The notes below the pieces were generated by a model. The model searched no databases and was not told the origin of the DNA. It worked only from the letters and a program-made list of their open reading frames with translations. DNA of 64,000 nt, taken from NCBI RefSeq assembly GCF_905171765.1, contig NC_053392.1, positions 397,634,119-397,698,118 of the forward strand, read 5' to 3'. Made by a program: the position numbers and the translations under genes. Each line of letters starts with the position of its first letter. The first letter of the stretch is position 1. The DNA comes from Bufo bufo (Eukaryota; Chordata; Amphibia; Anura; Bufonidae). Positions 33,076 to 43,405 of the stretch are shown piece by piece.

Positions 33076-34067
33076 CACTCACCTAAAGAATTATTAGGAA
33101 CACCATACTAATACAGTTTTGGACCCCCTTTTGCCTTCAGAACTGCCTTATTTCTACGTGGCATTGATTAAACAAGGTGCTGATAGCATTCTTTATAAAT
33201 GTTGGCCCATATTGATAGGATAGCATCTTGCAGTTGATGGAGATTTGAGGGATGCACATCCAGGGCACGAAGTTCCCGTTCCACCACATCCCAAAGATGC
33301 TCTATTGGGTTGCGATCTGGTGATTGTGGGGGCCATTTTAGTACAGTGAACTCATTGTCATGTTCAAGAAACCAATTTGAAATGATTCAAGCTTTGTGAC
33401 ATGGTGCATTATCCTGCTGGAAGTAGCCTTCAGAGGATGGATACATGTTCTCATTCTGTTTACGCCAAATTCGGACTCTACCATTTGAATGTCTCAACAG
33501 AAATCGAGACTCATCAGACCAGGCAACATTTTTCCAGTCTTCATCAGTCCAATTTTGGTGAGCTCGTGCAAATTGTAGCCTCTTTTTCCTATTTGTAGTG
33601 GAGATGAGTGGTACCCGGTGGGGTCTTCTGCTGTTGTAGCCCATCCGCCTCAAGGTTGTGCGTGTTGTGGCTTCACAAATGCTTTGCTGCATACCTCGGT
33701 TGTAACGAGTGGTTATTTCAGTCAACATTGCTCTTCTATCAGCTTGAATCAGTCGGCCCATTCTCCTCTGACCACTAGCATCCACAAGGCATTTTTGCCC
33801 ACAGGACTGCCGCATACTGGATGTTTTTCCCTTTTCACACCATTCTTTGTAAACCCTAGAAATGGTTGTGCGTGAAAATCCCAGTAACTGAGCAGATTGT
33901 GAAATACTCAGACCGGCCCGTCTGGCACCAACAACCATGCCACGCTCAAAATTGCTTAAATCACCTTTTTTTTCCCATTCTGACATTCAGTTTGGAGTTC
34001 AGGAGATTGTCTTGACCAGGACCACCCCCCTAAATGCATTGAAGCCACTGCCATGTGATTGGTTGAC
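33076..34067 (-). mobile_element. Tc1-like transposon B, inserted in Tc1-A, one end lost
   Basis: The left end CACTCACCTAAAGAATTATT lies after TA (33074-33075). The right side stops at GGTTGAC before TA (34068-34069), where host Tc1-A sequence resumes at once. Copy C at 43406-44443 has about 55 further bases and a matching TIR there. The missing piece begins at an internal TA (GACTAG in copy C), so the deletion has TA at both edges. Confidence 0.9.
33108..33986 (-). pseudogene. Transposase of Tc1-B (internal deletion, two nonsense codons)
   Basis: An ATG-initiated frame of 293 codons including the stop. It encodes an N-terminal helix-turn-helix (FERGMVVGARRAGLSISQSA and following) and the second helix-turn-helix with RRMGYNSRRP. 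The catalytic part has D158 in SDESRF, D192 in FQQDNAPCH and E229 in NPIEHLW. D192 to E229 gives 36 intervening residues. D158 to D192 leaves only 33, whereas Tc1-family enzymes normally have about 90, so a large in-frame segment is missing. Codon 200 is TGA where copy C has CGA (a CpG transition), and codon 273 is TAA where copy C has GAA. Confidence 0.9.
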
Positions 34068-34249
34068 TATTTTCAGTTGTTTCACACTTGTTTGTTATGT
34101 ATATAATTCCACATGTGTTAATTCATAGTTTTGATGCCTTCAGTGTGAATCTACAATTTTCATAGTCATGAAAATAAAGAAAACTTTGAATGAGAAGGTG
34201 TGTCCAAACTTTTGGTCTGTACTGTATGTGCACAGGAGGTTTTTTCTGC

Positions 34250-35274
34250 CCATCCAGGAAACGAACGGGATGGAGAGAGGACAACATCTGTTTAATTTTC
34301 CCAATGAGAGGAGTATAGTTCGTCCCATACAGATCCGAGAAGTCCCTGGTCAGGTAGCTGCCCAAATATTTAAGTTTAAATGGCTGCCACTTGAAGGGCG
34401 TTGACACTTTCAAAGCAGAGATTATACTGGAGGGGGCTGATATATTGAAGGCCTCAGATTTAGAGTAGTTGACCCTGAAATTTGACCTACCCCCGAACTC
34501 ATCAAACAACTCAATTATGCTTGGAAATGCCGTGTTAGGGTTGGTAATCAGAATTAAGAGGTCGTCTGCAAACGCCGCATTTTGGTGACACACATTCCCT
34601 ATTTGCAGGCCTTGGATCTGGTCGTGTTCTCTTATGGCCTGAAGCAATGTTTCCATAACCAGGATGAATAATGTCAGTGACAGAGGACAACCCTGCCTGG
34701 TTCCATTCGAAATATCGAAGGGAACAGACAGGGTGCCATTAATTCTGATTCTAGCACTGGGGTGTTTATAAAGCAACATGATTGCCTGCACAAATTGTGC
34801 AGGTAGTCCAAATCGGAGTAAGACAGCTTGTAGATAGGCCCAGTTGACTCTATCAAAGGCCTTCTCGGCATCTGTGCCGAGTAAGACCAAGGGAACCTTT
34901 TTTGAGACAGCATAATTAATCGCATGTATAAGTCTGACTGAATTGTGATTCCCCTCCCTAACTTTTACAAACCCCGTTTGTTCCGGGTGGACCAAGCTGG
35001 GTACAAAGGAGCTGAGCCTACTCGCCAACACCTTGGCCCAAACCTTAACATCGACATTAATTAAGGATATGGGTCTATATGAGGCACATAGGCTGGGGTC
35101 CTTCCCCTCCTTCGGTAAGATGGTTATAGTGGCCATAAGAGCCTGCTTAGGTAGAGAGTCGCCCGATAATAGTGCATTGCACCATGCAGACATTTTGGGG
35201 GTCAAAACTGAGGCAAATTTTTTATAATAGCCCACTGGGAGGTCATCCGGCCCCGGAGCTTTCCCCAGTGGCAT
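34250..35274 (-). pseudogene. Reverse transcriptase of L1-minus ORF2
   Basis: A long open stretch starting with LGKAPGPDDLPVGYY, continuing through PEQTGF, DAEKAFDRVNWAYL and ISNGTRQGCPLSLTLFIL to the catalytic FADD (34561-34572), then NYSKSEAFNIS. The catalytic aspartates are intact here, unlike L1-plus. The frame runs out at 34225 where Tc1-A was inserted. Upstream of 35274 the sequence continues in other frames. Confidence 0.9.
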
Positions 35275-35415
35275 ACATTTACATAAAAGCCTTGTGGGCT
35301 TCCCATGTTATTGGGGTCGAAGTGTCCTCTATAGGATTGTCCAAGAAGTAGTTCTGCAGTTTTAGGGAAAGGGCTGAATATCTGAGGGCCTGTCCAACAT
35401 CGTTTCATTCAGTCT

Positions 35416-36160
35416 CTACACCCACTCCCGCTCCGGTAATTCTTTGAACGAGATTGTTGCAGTAACTGGAGCATGATCGGATACTGTTATTGCTCCTATG
35501 TCCACCTTCCTAAGTGCACCCACAAGACTGGATGGCACTAGAATATAATCTAATCGCTGAAACGAGGAGTGGGCCAGAGACTGAAACAAATAATCCCTGG
35601 AGGACGGGTTATGCAATCTCCAGGCATCCGTCAAGGACATATTGGTAAAAGACTTATAAATGTTGCCCAGGGACCTCTGAGAGTGTACAGAGCTCCCAGT
35701 AGAGGAGTCTAATGCTGGGTTTAGGGCAACATTCAAGTCGCCTCCCACTATCACCAAACCTTCTGCCACCTGTTTAAGGTTAGCAAGAGTGTTCCCTATT
35801 CAGGCGGACTGCCCTGTATTGGGCGCGTATAGACATGCAAGGGTAATTTTAAGGTTGCCCAACACTCCCTTTACAAACAAATAGCTTCCCTCAGCGTCTG
35901 GTAAGACTATTGACGCCTTAAAGGGGATGTTCCTATCTATACCAATGCTGAGACCCCTAGCCGACGACACATAAGTGCTGTGGAACCACTGCTGGTAGTG
36001 TCTCCGAGGGAACTTCGGGACCCTCCCTGATCTCAGATGTGTTTCTTGTAAAAAAACATATCCCTGCTCCCACTTTCCTAAGCATGGTGAGAATTTGCGA
36101 CCTTTTCTGGGGAGTGTTCATCCCGTTCACATTGAACGTTGTAAAAGTGATGTCAGCCAT
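35416..36160 (-). pseudogene. Endonuclease domain of L1-minus ORF2
   Basis: The ORF2 start lies at 36160 (MADITFTTFNVNGMNTPQKR), the APE-type N-terminus. The frame is lost near the expected QETHL (TRNTSE is seen). A second frame at 35769-35416 gives GGDLNVALNP, LDYILVPSSL and the terminal VSDHAPVTATI, the conserved catalytic SDH. At least two frameshifts separate them. Confidence 0.85.
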
Positions 36161-36683
36161 ACTCTAAGGGTTTTGCCCTGTCCAGAAGGCTCCACAGCCT
36201 GTAATTCCAAAACATGTCTGCACATAACAGATTAATACAAGGAAAAGGTAAACATAACGGTAACCAAGTATCATACATTTGAAACAGGTAATATTCAGTT
36301 GAATAGAACTTGAGAGACCCCCGCCATGATTGCTCAGGGAGAGCACATGAGAGGGCCAGAGGACTTATGTAAGTCATACCTTCACTGGTATCCCAGACCA
36401 GCGACCAGTGCATGATAGAATGGCAGTTGAGAGCCCTTCAATATCTAAGGGCGTTAGACTGCCCCACGACTAATCGCACCCTAACCGGGTACTTTAATAT
36501 AATAGCAAAATACTAAGCTGTAACAGCAAAATACTAAGAGGTGCTTAACCCCAGAACCAAAACATAAACATAGTACTGAATCTTCCGATCTATTAAGAAG
36601 GTTTTAGAGGACTGACGCACAGCTATAGACCTTACTCACAGGCTATAAGGCCCCATTCACTCCCAAAAAAGATCTATAGATCT

Positions 36684-37744
36684 TCAACCCAGCGGTTTCC
36701 TCAGGTTCGCCGGTTTCTGCCTGCGGACCGTGGACCAGTCGGACATTTTGGGTAGAGGAGGCAGGCGCGCCATTTGCAAAGGCTGTGGCAACCAGGACGA
36801 AATGTCCAGTGGGTCTATGTTGAGCAGCAACCAGAGTCCTTCCAGGTCCGCAGGAGATTTAACAACGTAGCGTTTGCCCGCTATGTTCAACTGAAGGCCG
36901 AAGGGGAACAGCCAGCGGTACGCTATTTTATGCGATTGCAGATAGTCGCAGAGCGGTTTAAGCATCCGCCGTTTCTGCAGCATAGATGGGGCTATGTCCT
37001 GAAAGAAAGAGACCCTGTGGCTTCCATGAGACAGTTCCCGCATGTCTCTGGCACCTTTCAGAATGGCCGCGGTGTCCACATAACTAAGTAGCCCACACAC
37101 CACATCTCTTGGCGGTTCTCCTTCTCTGGGTGGAGGCCTCAGGGATCTGTGCACTCTCTCAATGATAATGGGGCTTGCTCTTTCCTCCCCTAGAATGGCA
37201 CTAAAGAGGCTTCTCATCACCTCAGGTAGCTCCTCATGAGGGACAGTCTCTGGCAGACCCTTCACCCGCACATTTTTTTGGCGGCTCCTGTTTTCCTGGT
37301 CTTCTATTAACAGGAAAGTTGTAGCCAGGGCTTCAGCATGAGCCTCCATTCTATCAGCCACAGCCGCACTATGTGTCACATGCAGGACCTGGTTTTCCTT
37401 CAGTAGCTCCACCCTGTGCCTTAGTGCCGCACTTCAGACTTTATGTCTGCCAGCTCCTTCATAACTGGAGCTAAGGCTCCTTCAAGTGTCTTTTTAAAGT
37501 ACCTTTTGGAGAAGGCAGCTGTGTCTGCACCCGCTCCGTCATCCTCCAGTTCCTCAGCGCTGTCAGACTCATAGTTCGCTGCCGCCGCTTCCTCTGCTCT
37601 TCTGGGGCTCTGCGCCATCTTGGCTTCAAGCACTGCAGGGTCCAGCGCTTTTTTCCTCAGGTATTGTGCCATTTCTGCCTGGGTTTTCTTGGGGCCACTC
37701 TGTTCTGGCCGGTCTCTGGGACGATCTTTCCCTATTTTCACCAT
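36684..37744 (-). pseudogene. ORF1 of L1-minus with one frameshift
   Basis: The N-terminal half (37744-37421) starts MVKIGKDRPRDR, is highly charged and ends in a likely coiled-coil approach (KELADIKSEVR). A frameshift near 37415 moves to the frame 37412-36684, with NRSRQKNVRVKGLPE at the start of the RNA-recognition part and FPFGLQLNIAGKRY in the C-terminal domain. This is the usual order for an L1 ORF1 nucleic-acid chaperone. Apart from the frameshift it is open. Confidence 0.85.
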
Positions 37745-37865
37745 GCTGGCGGGCTCTGAAGACGCTGATTAATACTGGATTCTGATCTGTGAGACGGGAG
37801 CTACAGCTCAGGCGTCCGTCTTGCTTCCCAGCGTGGCTCCGCCCAACAGGCCATTCTTGACTTCA

Positions 37866-38336
37866 AGAGGACCTTTCATTACGATAAAAAATCTAAACTA
37901 AGTTTAGAGACATGGAGAGCGGCGCCCAGGGATCTCCCTGCACTTATTATTAACGCCGCTCCGTTCTCCCGGTATAGGCTCCGGTATCTTCAGATTTTCG
38001 GCTCAACTGGGAGGAGCCTGCTCTTGTTCTCCTGGGCGTCTCCTTCTCCCAGGCTGTAGCGCTGGCCAATCACAGCGCTCAGCTCATAGGTTTTTTTCTC
38101 CCAGGCTATGAGCTGAGTGCTGCGATTGGCCAGCACTCCAGCCTGGGAGAAGGAGATGCCCAGGAGAACAAGAGCAGGCTCCTCCTAGTTGAGGCAAAAA
38201 TCTGAAGATACCGGAGCCTATACCGGGAGAACGGAGCGGCGCCCAGGGATAATAGTAAGTGCAGGGAGATCCCTGGGCGCCGCTCTCCATGTCAGCATAC
38301 TTAGTTTAGATTTTTTATTGTAATGAAAGGTCCTCT
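37866..38336. mobile_element. 471-bp hairpin MITE inside L1-plus
   Basis: A near-perfect inverted repeat with arms of about 225 bp centred near 38093. Both outer ends read AGAGGACCTTTCATTAC in inverse orientation. It is flanked by TTCA (37862-37865) and TTAA (38337-38340), consistent with a TTAA target with one mutation. L1-plus coding sequence resumes on both sides. Another copy's end starts this window. Confidence 0.9.
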
Positions 38337-38378
38337 TTAATATGGCAAGGTAAGCGACACTGCATCCCCCACAAAGCC

Positions 38379-38786
38379 ATGTTTGCGGGCACAGATAGAG
38401 GTGGCCTATTAGTCCCCAATATCACGCACTATTACTGGGCTTCTCACTTGCATGTCATTCCATTCTGGGCATCCCAACAGGCATTCACCAAATGGGTAGA
38501 AATCAAAAAGCTCTGGCTGGTCCTGGGTCCAGCAGGGTGGCTATGGCAGCGGACCCCCATAGCCCCCCCCCCCCCACCCCCACATACTGGGGCCTATGGC
38601 CTTTACCAAACACATATGGGACACCTGCCACAGCCGATTTGCATTAGCCTCCTAGCACTCCTCTACGTTCTCTTTCCTCTACAACCCAGCTATTTCCTCC
38701 AGCTTAACCTCCTCTATGGTCCAGGTCTGGTCGTCGTTGGGTCTCTTTCGCTTGGCGGACATTGTGGATGCTTCCACTCTGACGCT
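38379..38786 (+). pseudogene. C-terminal part of L1-plus ORF2
   Basis: GGLLVPNITHYYWASHLHV corresponds to the conserved GGLG-PN motif of L1-type connection domains, followed by WVEIKKLWLV. It is the continuation of the frame broken at 30598, supporting one original LINE across the whole interval. Confidence 0.7.
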
Positions 38787-38990
38787 TAAAGGGAACCTGT
38801 CACCAGGATTTTGTGTATAGAGCTGGGGACATGGGTTGCTAGATGGCCGCTAGCACATCCGCAATACCCAGTCCCCATAGCTCTGTGTGCTTTTATTGTG
38901 TAAAAAATACCGATTTTGTAAATATGCAAATTAACCTGAGATGAGTCCTGTCCCTGAGATGAGCCTGAAGGAATTATTGACAATTAGATT
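38787..38990. mobile_element. Fragment of a TTAA-type MITE
   Basis: Begins TTAAAGGGAACCTGTCACC at the end of the L1-plus sequence. An inverted second end is not evident, so this is probably one arm. Confidence 0.5.
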
Positions 38991-39035
38991 CACCAGGGAT
39001 TTGGAAGACTGATACAAAATTCTGCATAGGTTTTA

Positions 39036-39846
39036 GCCCCTTTCACATGAGCGAGTTCCACACATAAGACTCACAGTGTGTGTCAGCGAGAGCACCCTTT
39101 CTGAAATCCCAGCACTGACGGGTCACATAGCATTATATTGATTTATGATGCTATGTAACTTTTGGGGCTCTTTCACAAGAGCGGAAGCTGTGAATGGAAT
39201 ATGCTGTGTGAAAGACAGCCAAGCCCTGCTCCGGACAGCAGAGACACGGAGCATTAACATGATTGATAATGCTCCTTGCCTCTCTGTGATCTTTTTACTA
39301 CAAAATCACAGTGAGATAAAGTTGTCACTGTGATTTTGTAGCAAAAAGGTCACAAAGAGGGACCGAGCATTATCAATCATATAAATTATTATTTATTTAT
39401 TTTATGCACTTATATGGTGCTACTATATTCCGCAGTGCTTTACAGACATTAGTATCCAACTGTCCCCAATGGGGCTCACAATCTAAGTTCCCTATCAGTA
39501 AGTCTTTAGAGTGTGGGAGGAAACTGAAGCACCCGGAGGAAACCCACGCAAACACAGGGAGAACATACAATCGACATAAAATTAATGTTAATGCTCCGTG
39601 ACTCTGCTCTCTGGAGCGTGGCTTGGCTGTCTTTGACGCAGCGGATCCCACGCACAGCATCCGCTCATGTGAAAGAGCCCGTACAGTTCTGGAATGTATT
39701 GTATAACACTGACGGCAAGGGTTACGTAGCATCATAAATCAATATAATGTTATGCAACCCCGTCAGTGCTGGGAGGTCAGGACGGGAGCTTCCGCACACT
39801 CACGCTGCGAGTCCAATGCGTGGAACTTGCTCGTCTGAACGCGGCC
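39036..39846. mobile_element. MITE containing a second MITE containing a third repeat
   Basis: Outer ends are GCCCCTTTCACATGAGCG (39036, after TTA) and the inverse ending GCGGCC (39846), with arms sharing CATCATAAATCAATATAATG at 39131-39150 and 39730-39750. The inner MITE runs 39165-39680 with ends GGGCTCTTTCACAAGAGCGG and its inverse. It is itself split by about 195 bp at 39390-39585, flanked by AAATTA on both sides. This insert carries GGAGGAAACCCACGCAAAC, a motif common in vertebrate interspersed repeats. Confidence 0.75.
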
Positions 39847-40585
39847 TTTGGCTGAAATTGTTGCTGCCAAAGGTAAAACTTGTGTTGCTAAATGGGGTGG
39901 AACCCTATGAGACCTACTGTGACCAAGTTTATTTATACAACCCAATACCTAGAAGCTTTTAGCAATTAGTCAAGATAGTTTTTTATTTTTTATTTTTTTA
40001 TTTAAATGTTGGGGTTTGAAATGCAATGTATGTGTATATGTTATCAAGACTGGAACTTTTGGTAAATCAAGTAAAAGTTATAACATCAGAAATTTCATTA
40101 ATTGTGACACAGATCATGTGGTGTATAAAATTGACTGCATATCTTGCAATAAATAATATATTGGTTACACAACAGGGAAAAAAAAAAAAATCAGAGGTTT
40201 ACGCTCCCTCTCCTGAGCCATCGGGTCCCCGCACTGAGATGGTTACCATGGCAGCCCCAAGCATTTCAAAGCTATCATGTAGAGAAAGTTAAAGAAGTAT
40301 TCTTGATGATGTACATGATGTAAACTGTAGTGAAGGTTATTTTCTTACCAGTGACTGTTTTTGTGATTTATAACCTCCTTTCTGGTCGTAAACCCCTGGA
40401 AACGAGCAGTGTATAATGTGATAGAAAAATGAATGAAGCCAGGAAAGGAGGCAATATGGACAATCACAATAGATTAGTAAATGCCTTGTATTAACTTTCT
40501 CTACAAGATAAATACCATTTGCTAAAGTGAGACAACCTTTTTAAGATTTGAATCTGAAAGTAATTTTATCTTTTTGTCATACGAT
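39847..40585. other. Unassigned AT-rich DNA
   Basis: No gene, array or element ends recognised. Confidence 0.4.
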
Positions 40586-40968
40586 TTGTTTAGCTCTAGT
40601 TATGATTAGAGCTCATAACTAGAGCTAATCAAATCGTATTCAAATCACGAATTTTAATTGCTTTGCCACTTCGAGAATTTGCGAAGATGTAGAATATAGT
40701 GCTATATATTCATATTCTCGAATATTCTAGATTTCTTTTAATCAGCATCCTTCCTTCTTGCTTGTGGGCCAATAAGAAGGCTGTCATGTCTTTGTCTGAG
40801 CTTAGCAACATCCCTAGCAACCAATAGGAAAGTTGCCTACCCCTTACTATATAAGAAACTCCCCAGCAGCCATTTTCTGTTGTTTTTTGCAGTTCTGAGA
40901 GAGACAGCAGTGTCATTGCTGTGCTCTGTGCTTTACTGTTTAATTACATTAGATAGATAGTTAGTTAG

Positions 40969-41015
<47 letters not shown>

Positions 41016-41530
41016 CAGATAGATAGTGGGAGATAGTCAGTGTAGGTTAGATTGTGATATAGTGTAGCTGATATAGTTAGGTAGTGTGATCGGTTCTGCT
41101 GTCCATACATACATGCTACAGACATAGTGCTGTGATGTCACAAGTTCACAACAATACTTAGTGCACCAATCTATAATATGTAGTCAGACCTGCTAAAATG
41201 TGAAGTTGCACTTATTGCGCAAAAATATGCTCATAATTAATTGCCGATTTGCGCAATTGCGGATATATTTAAGCACTCTATTTGCATATAAAGCTATTGT
41301 AATGTTCTGCCGTTCCAACCATTTTCTCCAGTCTCAGGAAACTTCTAGCAGCTTGAAAAATGTAGCAACAGTGACTCACGCGCAATACGCGCATATTACC
41401 TTGCCGATTTTCGCAATCAAGAAAATAATCGTGAATTCTCGAATTAGCGAATATATGACGAATATTTGCCCAAATATTCGCTAAATATCGTGAATTCGAA
41501 TATTGCCCCTGCCGCTCAACACTAGTTATG
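40586..41530. repeat. AT-rich repeat with CGAATATTCG motifs
   Basis: A short hairpin TAGCTCTAGTTATGA / CATAACTAGAGCTA lies at the left edge, and CAACACTAGTTATGATCAG at the right edge. The interior repeats TCTCGAATATTC and ATTCGCTAAATATCG variants. It probably represents one interspersed element of unknown class. Confidence 0.45.
40971..41012. repeat. (TA)21 microsatellite
   Basis: 42 bp of uninterrupted TA, flanked by imperfect GATAGATAG repeats on both sides. Confidence 0.95.
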
Positions 41531-41824
41531 ATCAGATATGAATATTCTTGTTGCCTAAGGCCATCACAAACATTCTGCACCTCCACTAGGAAGAGTTCTT
41601 TTTTGAACAATTTAGTTTCCATATCCATCACCTAAACAACATCCAAGCCAAACTAACAAGACAAACTAAAAAACTTAGCAAAACAGCACATCTGAAATGC
41701 AACATTATTTGCAACATATCCAGCCACCATACCTCCTCATTTTGTGGCAGAAACTGCACTTTGTACCAGCTACTGCTGGATGTACCACATGTTTTATTTT
41801 GCACTAAGTAATGAGAGACTTTTA
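41531..41824. other. Unassigned DNA
   Basis: No recognised feature between the AT-rich repeat and the MITE. Confidence 0.4.
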
Positions 41825-42795
41825 GGCCTCTTTCACACGAGCGTTCCGGATTTGCTCTGGATACCTTGCGTGTGCATTGCGGGAAAACCGCACGAGTAGG
41901 CACGCAATTGTAGTCAGTTTTGACTGCGATTGCGTTCCGATGTTCAGTTTTTATTGTGCGGGTGCAATGCGTTTTGCACTCGCGTGATAAAAAACTGAAT
42001 GTGGTACCCAGACCTGAACCAGAACTACTTCAATGAAGTTCGGGTTTGGGTTAGGTGTTCTGTAGATTTTATTATTTTACCTTATAACATGGTTATAAAG
42101 GAAAATAATAGCATTCTTAATACAGAATGCTTACTAAAATGTGGCTTGAGGGATAAAAATAAATAAATAATAACTCACCTCATCCAATTGATCACGCAGC
42201 TGGCATCATCTTCTTTCTTCTTCTTTCAGGACCTGCAAAAGGACCTTTGATGAGGTAATCGCGCACACCACATGCTGAGCGCGGTGACGTCAGCGCAGGT
42301 CCTGCTGAATGAAGATAGAAGATTTTACCTTTACGTCATCAAAGGTCCTTTTGAAGGTTCTGAAAGAAGAAGGAAGAATGCGATGCCAGCTGCGCGATCA
42401 ATTGGATGAGGTGAGTTCATTTAATTTTTATTTTTTAACCCCTCAAGGCACATTTTACAGTGAATACAGGGAATACACTTTAATGGGGTCCAGGGTTGCT
42501 TTCATCCCTATCATCTCCTAACAACCATGCGTGAAAATCGCACCGCATCTGCACTTGCTTGCGTATGCTTGCGATTTTCACGCAGACCCATTCATTTCTA
42601 TGGGGCATGCGTTGCGTGAAAAACGCAGAATATAGAACATGCTGCGATTTTCACGCAACTCACAAGTGATGCGTGAAAATCACTGCTTATGTGCACAGCC
42701 CCATTGAAGTGAATGGGTCCGGATTCAGTGCAGGTGTAATGGGTTCACCTCATGCATTGAACCCACACGGAATTCTCGCCCGTGTGAAAGGGGCC
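41825..42795. mobile_element. 971-bp PIF/Harbinger-like non-autonomous element
   Basis: Ends GGCCTCTTTCACACGAGCG and CGTGTGAAAGGGGCC are inverted and flanked by TTA (41822-41824 and 42796-42798). Inside, an inverted pair sits near 42200-42240 and 42340-42375 (CCTTTGATGA / TCATCAAAGG). No transposase, so likely mobilised in trans. Confidence 0.75.
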
Positions 42796-42798
42796 TTA

Positions 42799-43405
42799 TA
42801 GTTTTACTTCATGCCTGATTCAAGCCACCTTTCCACTGCACCCATCCCTAGGGAGCAATGGCCTGACACTCTGACACAACATCTACCACTCCCATCATCT
42901 GCACAGGATGATGTGTCTCGGATGTCTGACCTTGCATTGGTGATAACCACTGATAGCATCAGATCTGGAAAAAAATGGTTCCAGCAAACCAAATAATGAT
43001 GACATTGTCAATATAGCAACTTTAGTAGATGATACAGCCCCAAAAAGGATCGTCAAAGGAAGAAAACAAGAGGTTTCTCCTACGATGAAATAAAATGTTG
43101 GCAAGTAACAAGGAAAATTTAGCTCCCATAGAAGCTTCATTTTTTTTTTGCAATAAAAATTCTGGGAAAGCAAAAAATAAAGAATCTTTATTATATATAA
43201 CTGTAATTCTTGGTTATAATTAGAATATGTATCTGAATATCAAACTTGTGATGAATGTAGATGTATTGTGATGCTATATCACATTACAGAAACAGAATTA
43301 TTCAGTGCATCCTGCATGGTAGAACAAAAACGCAGCTGCATATAGTAATAAAGGGAAAGCCAGACAGGCATAGTAACATTCTTTAACCTAACTGTGGATG
43401 ATCTA
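42799..43405. other. Unassigned DNA
   Basis: Antisense and sense small frames only. No family recognised. Confidence 0.4.

Larger units (their letters stand above)
32294..34224 (-). mobile_element. Tc1-like transposon A, internally deleted, long inverted repeats
   Basis: Termini CAGTACAGACCAAAAGTTTG and its inverse are flanked by TA (32292-32293 and 34225-34226). It lies inside L1-minus ORF2 and holds Tc1-B (33076-34067). The inverted arms run about 250 bp: the left arm covers 32294-32545 and the right arm covers 32960-33075 plus 34070-34224. Each arm includes the 3' coding end of the transposase. The internal region is deleted near 32719, joining C-terminal coding to the N-terminal start (32720-32830). 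Confidence 0.85.
30599..37843 (-). mobile_element. L1/Tx1-like LINE (L1-minus) inserted in L1-plus
   Basis: Near full-length on the minus strand, with 5' end near 37843 and 3' end at 30599 beside an AT-rich tail (TTTTTATTATTTTAAT read on +). ORF1, endonuclease, RT and a C-terminal zinc knuckle are all present in order. The 15-bp target duplication CAACAGGCCATTCTT lies at 30584-30598 and 37844-37858. It is interrupted at 32294-34224 by Tc1-A. Without that insert it is about 5.3 kb. Confidence 0.9.
26741..38786 (+). mobile_element. L1/Tx1-like LINE (L1-plus), decayed and interrupted
   Basis: ORF1 remnant, endonuclease and reverse transcriptase lie on the + strand at 26.9-30.6 kb. The element resumes at 37859 after a second LINE and again at 38337 after a hairpin MITE, with its C-terminal region at 38379-38600. 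The second LINE is flanked by copies of CAACAGGCCATTCTT (30584-30598 and 37844-37858), the duplicated target within this element. Several frameshifts and stops show it was already inactive or has decayed since. Confidence 0.8.
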
